This document shows, piece by piece, positions 1 through 8,478 of a DNA stretch of 64,000 bases (position 1 is its first letter; each line of letters begins with the position of its first letter). The notes under the pieces are model-generated. The model did not search any database. It was not told where the DNA came from and saw only the letters and a program-made list of their open reading frames with translations. A program made the position numbers and the translations under genes. Source of the DNA: Paenibacillus sp. LHD-117 (GTDB lineage: Bacteria; Bacillota; Bacilli; Paenibacillales; Paenibacillaceae); the NCBI RefSeq assembly GCF_030929555.1, contig NZ_JAVFVT010000009.1:1-64000 (forward strand), in the 5' to 3' direction.

Positions 1-113
1 CATCCTCCGCACCTATCCTCACGGACTAAGCACTATGTGTCGGCTATGTACTTCCGCCACCTGCGGTGTACTGGAGACTTTCACTCCTTAGTAGAGTGCG
101 CTGCCAAGCGCAC
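1..113 (-). mobile_element. 5' end of a probable group II intron (partial)
   Basis: Read on the minus strand, the segment starts GTGCGC (the GUGYG 5' end expected of group II introns) directly after the T-run of a terminator. It then contains the hairpin GGAGTGAAAGTCTCC (87 down to 73), typical of the start of intron domain I, and further G-rich helices without any reading frame. The intron would run leftward out of the window, so the reverse transcriptase and domains V/VI are not visible. Insertion just downstream of a rho-independent terminator is the known habit of bacterial class C introns. Identity is inferred from the boundary motif, the hairpin and the insertion site only. Confidence 0.55.
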
Positions 114-154
114 AAAAAAAGCACGGCTGTGCGTTGGACGCGCAGCCGTGCTTT
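114..154 (-). terminator. Rho-independent terminator of cysJI
   Basis: Inverted repeat GCACGGCTG / CAGCCGTGC followed on the minus strand by seven T. It lies 18 bp after the cysI stop codon. The intron-like sequence begins at the base after the T-run. Confidence 0.8.
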
Positions 155-171
155 TCGTTTATGGTTTCGAA

Positions 172-1905
172 TCAACTATGGAAGTCTCGTCCGTCCGTGA
201 CCGACGATACGTACCCGCTGCGAACGACGAAGTCGCCGAAATGTTCGCCTTGCTCGCGATCCGCCGAATAGTGGTTCAGGATCGGCTTCAGCGTGTCGAC
301 GATTTCGTCTTCGCCTATGTTCTCGCGGTACAGCTTGCTCAGGCGATCGCCGGAGAAGGCTGCGCCCATATACATATTGTATTTGCCCGGGGATTTGCCG
401 ATGAAGGAAATCTCACCGAGCGCCGGGCGTCCGCAGCCGTTCGGGCAGCCCGTCATACGAATGTTGATGTCCTCGTCGCGCAGGCCCGCTTCGGTCAGAA
501 TCGGCTCCAGCCTGTCGATCAGCGTCGGCAGGTACCGTTCCGCTTCGGCCATGGCGAGACCGCATGTCGGCAAGGCAACGCAGGAGATCGAGCTGCGACG
601 GATCGCGGCAAGCTCCCCGCCGTCGCCGATGCCGTATTGCTCAAGCAGCGCCGCGATTTGTTTTTTCTTCGCGCTCTTCATGTTGCCGAGCATCAGGTTC
701 TGGTTCGCCGTTAGACGGAAGTCGCATGCGTGCAGCTTCGCGATTTCGCGAAGGCCGGTCATGAGCTTGCTGTCTTCCGTATCGATGATGCGCCCGCTCT
801 GGACGTACATCGTGAAGTTCCAGGAACCGTTTTTGTTTTTGGTCCAGCCGTAACGGTCGCCCGTATTCTCGAAGTGGAACGGACGAGCAGGCTCCAGCTT
901 CCAGCCGAGACGCTCCTCGAGTTCCTCCACGAACCACTCCAGACCGTGGCGGTCGATCGTATATTTGAACCGCGCGTACTTCCGTACGGAACGGTTGCCG
1001 TAATCGCGCTGGATCATGATCGTTTTCTCCGCGATGTCAAGCACTTGCTCGGGCTTCACGAAGCCGATCATCCTGCCTAGCTGCGGGTACGTGTTCGTGT
1101 CGCCGTGCGTCATGCCCATGCCGCCGCCCACCGTCACGTTAAACCCGATAAGCTTGCCCTTCTCCACGATGGCGATGTAGCCGAGATCCTGGGAGTACAC
1201 GTCCACGTCGTTGGAAGGCGGAACGGCGATCCCGATCTTGAACTTCCGGGGCAAATAAACCGGACCGTAGATCGGCTCGACCGGATCGACGCCTTCGATC
1301 TTGGCCGCCTTCGGCACCTCGACCTTCTCGCCGTCCAGCCAAATCTCGTGGTAGGCCGGCGTCTTCGGCGCTAGATGCGTCGTGAGCGCTTCCGACCACT
1401 TGTGCACCTCGGCGTGAATGTCGGATTGCTCCGGATTCGGATTCGCCATGACGTTCCGGTTCACGTCGCCGCAAGCGGCGAGCGTCGTCAGCATCACGTC
1501 GTTGATATGGCGGATCGTCGCCTTCAAGTTCCACTTCAGCACGCCGTGAAGCTGGAAGGCTTGGCGAGTGGTCAGACGAATGTTGCCGCAGCCGTACTTC
1601 TGGGCCAGCGTGTCGATCGCGAGCCACTGCTCCGAAGTCGACACCCCGCCCGGGGTTACGACGCGAAGCATGAACTGGTACGAAGGCTCCAGCTTCTGCT
1701 TCTGGCGTTCGTTCCGCACGTCGCGGTCGTCCTGCATATAGCTGCCGTGAAACTTCATCAGGCGGTTGTCCAGCTCGCTCATGCCGCCCGTAATCCGGTT
1801 TGCAAGCGTTTCGACAAGCGAACCACGCAAATAGTTACTTTCGATCTTCAACTGTTCGACGTCGCTCGGCGGACCGCCGATCGGCTGTACTTTCTGTTTC
1901 GTCAC
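172..1905 (-). CDS. cysI: Assimilatory sulfite reductase, hemoprotein (beta) subunit
   Basis: 577 residues, full length for CysI. It reduces sulfite to sulfide for cysteine synthesis in the cytoplasm, taking electrons from CysJ. The siroheme/[4Fe-4S] ligands are visible as Cys442-x5-Cys448 (in CVALPTC) and Cys487-x3-Cys491 (in TGCPNGCGR). The two ferredoxin-like half domains start near residues 70 and 345. The start follows an AGGAGCTGCCC ribosome-binding site. It is the second gene of a cysJ-cysI operon with an 80-bp gap that holds a hairpin, and it ends in a strong terminator. The order and lengths match Bacillus cysJI. Confident assignment. Confidence 0.97.
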   Translation of the reverse strand: MTKQKVQPIGGPPSDVEQLKIESNYLRGSLVETLANRITGGMSELDNRLMKFHGSYMQDDRDVRNERQKQKLEPSYQFMLRVVTPGGVSTSEQWLAIDTLAQKYGCGNIRLTTRQAFQLHGVLKWNLKATIRHINDVMLTTLAACGDVNRNVMANPNPEQSDIHAEVHKWSEALTTHLAPKTPAYHEIWLDGEKVEVPKAAKIEGVDPVEPIYGPVYLPRKFKIGIAVPPSNDVDVYSQDLGYIAIVEKGKLIGFNVTVGGGMGMTHGDTNTYPQLGRMIGFVKPEQVLDIAEKTIMIQRDYGNRSVRKYARFKYTIDRHGLEWFVEELEERLGWKLEPARPFHFENTGDRYGWTKNKNGSWNFTMYVQSGRIIDTEDSKLMTGLREIAKLHACDFRLTANQNLMLGNMKSAKKKQIAALLEQYGIGDGGELAAIRRSSISCVALPTCGLAMAEAERYLPTLIDRLEPILTEAGLRDEDINIRMTGCPNGCGRPALGEISFIGKSPGKYNMYMGAAFSGDRLSKLYRENIGEDEIVDTLKPILNHYSADREQGEHFGDFVVRSGYVSSVTDGRDFHS

Positions 1906-1964
1906 TGCTGGGCAGCTCCTTTCCTATGCCCTGCGGGGCACGTTCGATCATAAAAATATGCGCA

Positions 1965-1983
1965 GGCGAGCGAAACGCTCGCC
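1965..1983 (-). terminator. Intercistronic hairpin between cysJ and cysI
   Basis: Perfect 8-bp stem GGCGAGCG / CGCTCGCC with a 3-base loop, starting 2 bp after the cysJ stop, followed by TGCGCATATTTTT on the minus strand. The T-run is weak and displaced, so partial termination or mRNA 3'-end protection of cysJ is more likely than full termination. Confidence 0.45.
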
Positions 1984-1985
1984 AA

Positions 1986-3860
1986 TCAATAAACGTCGCG
2001 TTGGTAACGCCCGTTCGCTTGCAACTCCGACACGTACGCTGCGGCCGCTTCGGCGCTCATCCCGCCTTGCTGCTCCACGATCGTCAGAAGCGCCGCGTGA
2101 ACGTCATGCGCCATATGTTTCTCGTCGCCGCAGACGTAGACATGCGCGCCTTCTTGCAGCCATGTATGCAGCTCGGCTGCGCGCTCCAGCATCCGGTGCT
2201 GCACGTACACTTTCTCTTCGCTGTCACGCGAGAACGCGACGTCCAGTTTCGTAAGAACGCCATCCTTCAGCATGCGCTGCCAGTCTGTCTGGTAGAGGAA
2301 GTCCGTCACGAAATGACGGTCCCCGTAGAACAACCACGTCTTGCCATCCGAACCGAGTTCCTCGCGCTCTTCCAGGAATGCGCGGAACGGCGCGACGCCC
2401 GTTCCCGGTCCGATCATGATGACCGGCGTTTCCGGGTTCGCCGGAAGCTTGAAGTTCGGATTGTTCTGGATAAAGATCGGCAGGGAGTCTCCCGCCTCGA
2501 GACGCTCCGATACTTGCACGGAGCATACGCCTCCGCGTTTCCGTCCATGTACTTCATACTCGACCTTGCGAATGGTGACATGCACTTCTTCCGGATTCGC
2601 CTTGTTGCTGCTCGCGATGGAGTAAAGGCGCGGAGGCAGCTTGCGCAAGATGGACGCGAGGTCCGCGCCAGTCAGCTTCCACGGCCCGAAGTCCTGCAGC
2701 AGATCCAGCAGATCCCGTCCGTTCGCGTATGCTTTAAACGCATCCTTGTTCTCTGCCTGCACCAGCTCGGCCAGTTTGCCGTTCTCCGTGAATGCAGCCG
2801 CCTTCTCCAGCAACGGACGCGTCAGCACCGTTATTTCGAGCTGGCGAAGAAGCGCGTTGCGAAGCTGGCCTTCTTCTCCGTCCTTGCCGGACACGACGTT
2901 CTCGCTTCCGTCCCACTTCATCTCGGCGATGATGGCATCGACAAGCGCGGGATCATTCTCCGGATAGATGCCGACGCAATCGCCCGGCTCGTACGTGAGA
3001 CCGGAGCCTTCGAGCGAAATCTCCAAATGGCGGGTCTCGCGGTCCGAGCCGCGTCCGTTCAGGTTAATCGTCGTGAGCACTTCCGCCTTGAACGGATTGG
3101 AACGGGAATATTCCGATTCCGTTAAAGTCGCGGTTGCGCCCGCAGACGCGGCAGCTGCCGCTCCGGAAGCCGCCGCGCCTGCCGCAGGGGCGGCCGTTAC
3201 CGCGTCGATGACGTTCGCGAGCCACTTCGAGGACGGACCGTCGAAGTCCACGTCACAATCGATACGGTCTACGATCCGTTCCGCGCCCAGCTCGGCAAGA
3301 CGATTGTCGAAATCTTGTCCCGTCTTGCAGAAGAACTCATAGGACGTATCGCCTAGAGCAAGAACGGAGAATTTCATGCCGTCAAGCTTAGGCGCGCGTT
3401 TGCCGAACAGGAACTCGTAGAACGTAAGCGCGTTGTCGGGCGGATCGCCTTCTCCGTGCGTGCTCGCCACGATGAACAAGTACGGGGCTTTCTTCAGGCC
3501 GTTCGTTTTGAACGCGTTCATGGCCGACAGCGTTACTTCAAAGCCTTGTTCCTTCAGCTTGCCAGCCAGCTTGCCCGCGAGACGCTGCGAATTGCCCGTC
3601 TGCGATCCGAAGAGCACGGTCGCTTCGCGCGGCACGGCGGGAGCGACTGCAACCGCTTCCGCCGGAAGCGCCGAAGCGGCTGCCGCCGTTTCTGGTTCCT
3701 GCAATGCCACGGCGGATTCCGCCGACGCGGTTCCCGCCCGATAAAATGTCATATATCCGCTCAGCCACTGAATCTGCGCGTCCGTCAATGTCGGCAACAG
3801 CTTGTTAAGCAGCTCGACTTGCCCTTCCGTGAACGGACTGTTCGTCACCTTAAGTTGCAA
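1986..3860 (-). CDS. cysJ: Sulfite reductase [NADPH] flavoprotein alpha subunit
   Basis: About 624 residues. FMN-binding flavodoxin domain first (FGSQTGNSQ, STHGEGDPPDN), an Ala-rich linker, then a ferredoxin-NADP reductase type FAD/NADPH half (RLYSIASS, GPGTGVAPFRAFLEER, C-terminal RYQRDVY). It passes electrons from NADPH to CysI. The frame is open to an ATG at 3890, but the start is placed at TTG 3860: AGGTGG lies 6 bases before it, and the resulting N-terminus (MQLKVTNSPF) lines up with Bacillus CysJ, whereas the longer starts add residues and have poor spacing. First gene of the cysJI operon. Confidence 0.95.
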   Translation of the reverse strand: MQLKVTNSPFTEGQVELLNKLLPTLTDAQIQWLSGYMTFYRAGTASAESAVALQEPETAAAASALPAEAVAVAPAVPREATVLFGSQTGNSQRLAGKLAGKLKEQGFEVTLSAMNAFKTNGLKKAPYLFIVASTHGEGDPPDNALTFYEFLFGKRAPKLDGMKFSVLALGDTSYEFFCKTGQDFDNRLAELGAERIVDRIDCDVDFDGPSSKWLANVIDAVTAAPAAGAAASGAAAAASAGATATLTESEYSRSNPFKAEVLTTINLNGRGSDRETRHLEISLEGSGLTYEPGDCVGIYPENDPALVDAIIAEMKWDGSENVVSGKDGEEGQLRNALLRQLEITVLTRPLLEKAAAFTENGKLAELVQAENKDAFKAYANGRDLLDLLQDFGPWKLTGADLASILRKLPPRLYSIASSNKANPEEVHVTIRKVEYEVHGRKRGGVCSVQVSERLEAGDSLPIFIQNNPNFKLPANPETPVIMIGPGTGVAPFRAFLEEREELGSDGKTWLFYGDRHFVTDFLYQTDWQRMLKDGVLTKLDVAFSRDSEEKVYVQHRMLERAAELHTWLQEGAHVYVCGDEKHMAHDVHAALLTIVEQQGGMSAEAAAAYVSELQANGRYQRDVY

Positions 3861-3930
3861 CTGCATCCACCTCGCATCAAATCTTTGCATATCAATTCCA
3901 AGTTTATCGGTATGAATTTATTCTGTACTA

Positions 3931-3959
3931 AAGCTACCATAGTCGCTAGTTTCGGTCAA
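3931..3959 (-). promoter_or_regulatory. Candidate cysJI promoter
   Basis: TTGACC, 17 bp, TAGCTT on the minus strand, 70 bp before the chosen cysJ start. The -10 is poor. A GGAATT element sits just upstream of the gene (about 3892-3898), reminiscent of part of the Bacillus CymR box, but no complete box could be aligned. Weak call. Confidence 0.25.
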
Positions 3960-4062
3960 TGAAATATGCCGAATTCTGTCTATAAGAAATATTGAAGCCA
4001 AGCGTGAGCTTTTCTTATGATTGAGAGCGGCTGCAAACGTGACGCTTGATTCATCGGGCGCC

Positions 4063-4119
4063 AAAAAAAGCCGCTTCGACGACGATCAAGAGACCGATCG
4101 CCTCGAAACGGCTTTTTTT
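4063..4119. terminator. Terminator after the cytochrome c gene
   Basis: Arms AAAAAAAGCCGCTTCGA and TCGAAACGGCTTTTTTT with a roughly 25-base loop containing a second small inverted repeat. T-runs on both strands. It serves the minus-strand cytochrome gene that ends at 4136. Confidence 0.7.
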
Positions 4120-4135
4120 CCTTTGCGATACCACA

Positions 4136-4546
4136 TTACTTCTTCGCCGCGAGCCAGCCGACGAGGGAATCAATCTCGGCGTCGGTCAGCTGACCTTTGA
4201 AGCCGGGCATCCCGCCGCCGCCCTTCACGATTTTGTCCTCGATCTGATCGGCCGTCATCTCGCCGCCAACCTTCTGCAAGTTCGGGCCGACACCTCCCGC
4301 GAGATCCGCGGCATGGCAGCCGATGCAGCTATTCTTGTAAATCTCCTCGGCCGCAGCCGCGTCGACCGTACCGCCGTTGCCCGCGTTACCCGCGTTGCCG
4401 GTCGCGTTCCCCGCGTTATTGCCCGCGTTGTTTACCCCGTTATTGTTTGTCGTTCCGTTGTTCCCGTTGCCTCCGCATGCAGCCAGGCTGATTGCGATAG
4501 CCAGCACGGATAGCCCCAATAACCATTTGTTCCGTTTCTTCATCAT
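4136..4546 (-). CDS. Lipid-anchored cytochrome c, small class I type
   Basis: About 136 residues. Lipoprotein signal peptide with lipobox LAAC near residues 22-25, then an Asn/Gly-rich flexible linker, then a single-heme domain with CIGCHA (CxxCH) and the distal Met region GGGGMPGFKG. It would be tethered to the outer face of the membrane and shuttle electrons, as the Bacillus c-550/c-551 proteins do. Two adjacent ATGs (4546, 4543) lie behind a TGAGGTG site; the GTG at 4552 overlaps that site and is not used. It is divergent from tatC and close to a GMC dehydrogenase that lacks its own cytochrome subunit, so it is a candidate electron acceptor for that enzyme. Confidence 0.85.
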   Translation of the reverse strand: MMKKRNKWLLGLSVLAIAISLAACGGNGNNGTTNNNGVNNAGNNAGNATGNAGNAGNGGTVDAAAAEEIYKNSCIGCHAADLAGGVGPNLQKVGGEMTADQIEDKIVKGGGGMPGFKGQLTDAEIDSLVGWLAAKK

Positions 4547-4655
4547 GCACACCTCATTCGCCGAAGATATGGTTACTTTTCCCGATCTGCCGCGCGGATA
4601 TACGCGCCCCGCGGCGCATAAGGCGATTCGCTTTGGACAATCTTAAAGGAATGAC

Positions 4656-5411
4656 ATGGAAAATGAAAGGGGTGATCCCTTGGAGATGCAGGAGGATATC
4701 GTAGGCCATCTCGCCGAGCTCAGGAAACGGCTGATCCTCGTCATCGGGTGGTTCTTCGTTACGATGTGCGGTGGCCTGTATTTGTCCCCCCGAATCCTTC
4801 GTTACATCAAATCGGGCAACGTCTCGGCATCGGTGGAGTGGAACGTGTTCTCCTTCACGGACGGCCTCTTCATCTACCTGCGCTGCGCGTTTCTGTTCGC
4901 GATTCTGTTCACACTGCCCATCATGCTGTACCAGATCTGGGCATTCGTGCGGCCCGGCTTGACGGAGAGAGAGGCGAAGGGCACGCTCGCCTACGTCCCC
5001 GCGTCGTTCCTGCTCTTCTTGGCCGGCATTTCGTTCAGCTACTTTCTGGTTTTCCCGATGATGCTGCGGTTCATGATGCAGATGAACCACACCGTCGGGG
5101 CGGTAGAAACATACGGCATCGACAGGTATTTCGTCTTCCTCTTCAGCGTTGTATTCCCGCTCGGGGTCGCCTTCGAAATGCCGATCGTCATGCTGTTCCT
5201 GACGCGGCTCGGCGTTCTTACGCCGGAGAGGCTGAACGTCACGCGCAAATACGCTTACGTCGGTCTCGCCGTCGTCGGCTCGTGCATCTCGCCGCCGGAC
5301 TTCGTGTCCCATCTGTCCGTTACAGTGCCGCTTATCCTTCTCTTCGAGATTAGCGCGCTGCTGTCCAGACGGTATTCGAAACGGATGTCCGCCAGCCCAA
5401 CCCCAACCTGA
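4656..5411 (+). CDS. tatC: Sec-independent (Tat) translocase subunit TatC
   Basis: 251 residues with six hydrophobic segments and the TatC N-terminal signature GHLAELRKRL. TatC recognises twin-arginine signal peptides and builds the pore with TatA. Two starts are possible: ATG 4656 with AAAGGA 5 bases before it, or TTG 4680 with a nearly complete anti-SD match (GAAAGGGGTGATCC) just upstream; the latter gives MEMQEDIVGHL, close to the usual TatC N-terminus. tatA follows 47 bp downstream. The pair sits beside an enzyme with a Tat signal (subunit 3, 7507-8349), so it may serve that cargo mainly. Confidence 0.95.
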   Translation: MENERGDPLEMQEDIVGHLAELRKRLILVIGWFFVTMCGGLYLSPRILRYIKSGNVSASVEWNVFSFTDGLFIYLRCAFLFAILFTLPIMLYQIWAFVRPGLTEREAKGTLAYVPASFLLFLAGISFSYFLVFPMMLRFMMQMNHTVGAVETYGIDRYFVFLFSVVFPLGVAFEMPIVMLFLTRLGVLTPERLNVTRKYAYVGLAVVGSCISPPDFVSHLSVTVPLILLFEISALLSRRYSKRMSASPTPT

Positions 5412-5458
5412 CGCAACCAACCAACTTTGCTTCACCCATTACGAAAGGAGCTGCTTCT

Positions 5459-5668
5459 ATGTTCAACAACATCGGCGTTTCCGGGTTGATCATTATTTTG
5501 CTCATCGCGCTTATCGTCTTCGGTCCGTCCAAGCTCCCCATGCTTGGCCGGGCGTTCGGCGACACGCTGCGCGAATTCCGCAGTTCGACGCGCGGAATCG
5601 TGGAAGAAGATACGCCAAGCACGGCCGCCGTGATCGAAAACAAGGACGAGTTGCAAAAGCTGCTGTAG
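5459..5668 (+). CDS. tatA: Tat translocase pore subunit TatA
   Basis: 69 residues: a single N-terminal membrane helix (residues about 6-22), the FGPSKLPMLGRAFG hinge and amphipathic helix typical of TatA/E, and a short charged tail. AAAGGAG stands 8 bases before the ATG. With tatC it makes a minimal TatAC system as in Bacillus; no tatB is seen. Confidence 0.95.
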   Translation: MFNNIGVSGLIIILLIALIVFGPSKLPMLGRAFGDTLREFRSSTRGIVEEDTPSTAAVIENKDELQKLL

Positions 5669-5691
5669 CCCGCCCAAGCTCGTCGGACAAC

Positions 5692-5731
5692 AAGAAGGGC
5701 CTCTTCCGCCATGGAGGAGGCCCTTCTTCTT
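5692..5731. terminator. Bidirectional terminator between tatA and GMC oxidoreductase
   Basis: Arms AAGAAGGGCCTCTTCC and GGAGGAGGCCCTTCTT with one mismatch and a short loop. It lies between convergent genes ending at 5668 (+) and 5767 (-). Confidence 0.75.
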
Positions 5732-5766
5732 ATTTGGTCTAAGCGGGATTCGACGATATCCCCCGA

Positions 5767-7482
5767 TCACACGAGCGTGCCGCCCTTCTCCCTATACTTC
5801 AGGATGCCTTCCGCCGTCCGGTACGCGAGCGCGCCGACCGTTCCCGTCGGGTTGTAACCCGCATTTTGCGGGAAAGAGCTCGCTCCTACGACGAAGACGT
5901 TGTCCGCATCCCACATCTGGCTGTAGTTGTTGACCGCCGAGGTCGCGGGATCCGCCCCCATAATAACGCCGCCCGTGTTGTGCGTGGACTGGTACGTCAT
6001 AATTTCGTACGGGCCGAGATCCTTCAAATAATCGACATGGTCCGCTCCCATCTCCTTCATGATATCGGAGCTGCGCTCAGCCAAATATTTGGCCAGCTCG
6101 CGGTCCTGATCCTCGAAGTCGAACGTAATGCGCATGAGCGGATCGCCGTAGGCGTCCTTGTACGTGGGGTCCAAGTCGAGAAAATGATGTTTGTACGACA
6201 TCGACGCGCCTTGCCCTCCGATGCCGAGCGTCCGGTAGGCGTAATGGAGCGACTTCGCCTTAAATTCCTTGCCCCATGTCGGCGTGCCGGACGGCACCGC
6301 GTTGTTCTGGATCGGACGCGCGCCGGTTTGCGACAGCGCGATGACGCCGCCGTGCAGAAACTTCAGGTCGGAATGGTCGAAGTTGTCGCCGTTATAATCG
6401 TCGATGGACACGCCGAGGGAACCCGCCCCCGAGTAGGTATTGAACTGCTGCTTCTCGAAAAAACCCGCCGCGCTGCCCTTGATGACTTGGTAGGCGTAGT
6501 TTTTGCCGATGACGCCCTTGCCCGTCGCCGGATCGTAACGCTTGCCGAGCTCCGACATCAGCAGGAGGCGCACGTTATTGAAGACATAACTCGTGACGAC
6601 GACGATGTCCGCCGGCTGCACGATTTCTTCCCCGGTCGTCACGTCCGTGTACATGACCCCCGTCGCCTTGCCGCTCTTATGCAAAATGCGGCGAACGTTC
6701 GAATGGGTGCGAATCTGGAACTTGCCGGTTTTATTCGCGACGGGAATGACCGTCACGACGGGATCCGCCTTCGCGCCGTACTCGCAGCCGAAGCGTTCGC
6801 AATAGCCGCAATATTGGCAGGCCGCCCTGGAGATTCCGTCCGGGTTCGTGTAGTTGTCCGACAGATTGGCCGACGGCATCATGTACGGATTCAGGTTCAT
6901 CTTCTTCGTGGCGTCCGCGAATAACTGCAGCGCCGGCGACTTCTTCATCGGCGGCGTCGGGTACGGATTGCTGCGGGCGCCTCCCAGCGGATTCGGCTCG
7001 CCCGAAATGCCTGCCATCATTTCGAACTTGTCGTAATAAGGCTCCAGCTCGTCGTACGTGATGCCCCAATCCTGAATAGTCATCTCGGCAGGTATCTTGG
7101 CTTTGCCGTACCGTTCGATCGTCTTGCTGCGCATTTCGAAATCGTACGGAAGGAAGCGGTACGTCTGCCCGTTCCAATGCACGCCCGACCCGCCGAGACC
7201 GTCTCCGAGCAAGAACGAACCGTACGATCTCATGGGCAGCGCCCTGATCTTCTCGTTGCTTCGGAAAGTGATGGTTTCCTTCGACAGATCCTGCATCATC
7301 TCGTACCGCAGCGCGTAACGCAATTCATCGTGCACCATAAAATAATCCTCGGTCTTGCGGTCCTTGCCCCGCTCCAGGCCGACGACGTTCAAGCCGGCTT
7401 TCGTCAGCTCGGCCGCGATGATGCCGCCGCTCCAGCCGACTCCGATAATGACGACATCCGTTTTCGGTAATGTTTTGGCCAT
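5767..7482 (-). CDS. GMC-type FAD dehydrogenase, large subunit (gluconate/sugar dehydrogenase family)
   Basis: 571 residues. N-terminal FAD-binding GxGxxG variant at 14-20 (GVGWSGG), ERG at 37-39, and the catalytic His501 (STHNTGG) and Asn544 (YNPTGTVGALAYR) of the GMC family. A Cys cluster C222-x2-C225-x2-C228-x4-C233 matches the Fe-S-binding stretch of membrane-linked gluconate and FAD-glucose dehydrogenases. It probably oxidises a sugar or polyol outside the cytoplasm. It has no signal peptide of its own. The gene starts 24 bp after the subunit 3 gene, whose Tat signal should carry both across the membrane. Substrate unknown. Confidence 0.88.
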   Translation of the reverse strand: MAKTLPKTDVVIIGVGWSGGIIAAELTKAGLNVVGLERGKDRKTEDYFMVHDELRYALRYEMMQDLSKETITFRSNEKIRALPMRSYGSFLLGDGLGGSGVHWNGQTYRFLPYDFEMRSKTIERYGKAKIPAEMTIQDWGITYDELEPYYDKFEMMAGISGEPNPLGGARSNPYPTPPMKKSPALQLFADATKKMNLNPYMMPSANLSDNYTNPDGISRAACQYCGYCERFGCEYGAKADPVVTVIPVANKTGKFQIRTHSNVRRILHKSGKATGVMYTDVTTGEEIVQPADIVVVTSYVFNNVRLLLMSELGKRYDPATGKGVIGKNYAYQVIKGSAAGFFEKQQFNTYSGAGSLGVSIDDYNGDNFDHSDLKFLHGGVIALSQTGARPIQNNAVPSGTPTWGKEFKAKSLHYAYRTLGIGGQGASMSYKHHFLDLDPTYKDAYGDPLMRITFDFEDQDRELAKYLAERSSDIMKEMGADHVDYLKDLGPYEIMTYQSTHNTGGVIMGADPATSAVNNYSQMWDADNVFVVGASSFPQNAGYNPTGTVGALAYRTAEGILKYREKGGTLV

Positions 7483-7506
7483 ATTCGCCGCTGTCCCTCC
7501 GCTTCG

Positions 7507-8349
7507 CTAATGGGCCATATGATCTTGAAGGCTGATCGGGTCCATCTTCGTATAGTCCTTGTCGATTGAAGCCGAATAACTCATCTGATTGCCGGGATAT
7601 CCGCGCATCCGCCAGCCGTTCATGTCCAGATTGCCGCCGTACAAAGGATCGCTGTATGCGCCTTCGAGCGTATTCGTTCGCAGCATCTTGAAGAAGCTGC
7701 TCGCCGAAATGGTCGTCAGCTTCACCGCGTCCGACTCGAATGCCTTCAGCACCTCGTCCTGCTCCTCCGGCGCAAGCTCGGCGAAGCCCTTCTGATACTG
7801 CGTGAGGCTGTAGTTGCTCATTTCCTTAATGCCGATCTCGAAAATTTCGCGGCGCTTCAGCCGGCCTTGATACCCCTGCTCCTTCTCCCCCGCGTAGAAC
7901 GGCGCCTGCATATAGTCGCGTCCGTTGAAGCCCCAATCCCCCGCGAGCTGATGGTCGATGAAAAAAGCGACGCCGAGCGCCTTCGCGCCGGGTCCGTTCT
8001 CGTCCTCCGGGAAAATCCGCTCCGTTGCGCTTTCCACGACGCGGAACTGCTCCTGCGTGAGGAACATGAGCGCCCGGTTGTAGTTCTTAGGCTCCGCGGC
8101 AGCGTTGTCTACTTTGCCCGGTTCACCGGTAGGCGCGGGGGTGTCGCCTTCATTGTTCGCGCAGCCGATCAGCGAGCTCAACGCGCCGCCGAGCGCGAGG
8201 GTGCCGAGCGTGTAACCCGTCGTCTTCAGGAATTGGCGGCGAGAGTTGTTTTTGGCATCGGGGACGGACGGCGGCTTTTCCATCGTGGTAACCGCGGCGC
8301 TGCCCGCTTCTTTTTTATTCAGGTCATTCTCCTTGTCGGTCGAATCCAA
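7507..8349 (-). CDS. Gluconate 2-dehydrogenase subunit 3-like Tat lipoprotein
   Basis: 280 residues. The start is TTG 8349, preceded by CAGGAGGTG and a 6-base spacer; the frame is open to 8409 but without such a site. The N-terminus carries a twin-arginine signal (SRRQFLKT, Arg37-Arg38), a hydrophobic stretch and a Cys at residue 63 (LIGC), so it is probably a Tat lipoprotein. The remainder is the subunit 3 fold of gluconate 2-dehydrogenases, which binds and escorts the GMC subunit. It is the first gene of the two-gene operon with the dehydrogenase at 5767-7482, and is divergent from the spore lipoprotein gene at 8479. Confidence 0.87.
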   Translation of the reverse strand: MDSTDKENDLNKKEAGSAAVTTMEKPPSVPDAKNNSRRQFLKTTGYTLGTLALGGALSSLIGCANNEGDTPAPTGEPGKVDNAAAEPKNYNRALMFLTQEQFRVVESATERIFPEDENGPGAKALGVAFFIDHQLAGDWGFNGRDYMQAPFYAGEKEQGYQGRLKRREIFEIGIKEMSNYSLTQYQKGFAELAPEEQDEVLKAFESDAVKLTTISASSFFKMLRTNTLEGAYSDPLYGGNLDMNGWRMRGYPGNQMSYSASIDKDYTKMDPISLQDHMAH

Positions 8350-8478
8350 ACGATACACCTCCTGAATCGTAATGGTTGCGTTCCGGCTTATTATTTTCCA
8401 TGTCATCATGAATATTCATTTCATGGAAAAGCTCATCCTAAGCTAAGCAACAGTCATAAAGATGGAGGATGATGACGA

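Noticed and set aside
1800-3125. Long plus-strand open frame (441 codons) antisense to cysJ/cysI
   Set aside because: Arg/His-rich shadow of the G+C-rich cysJI codons; no ribosome-binding site or family resemblance.
4554-5435. 293-codon minus-strand frame opposite tatC
   Set aside because: Charged shadow frame; tatC on the plus strand is certain.
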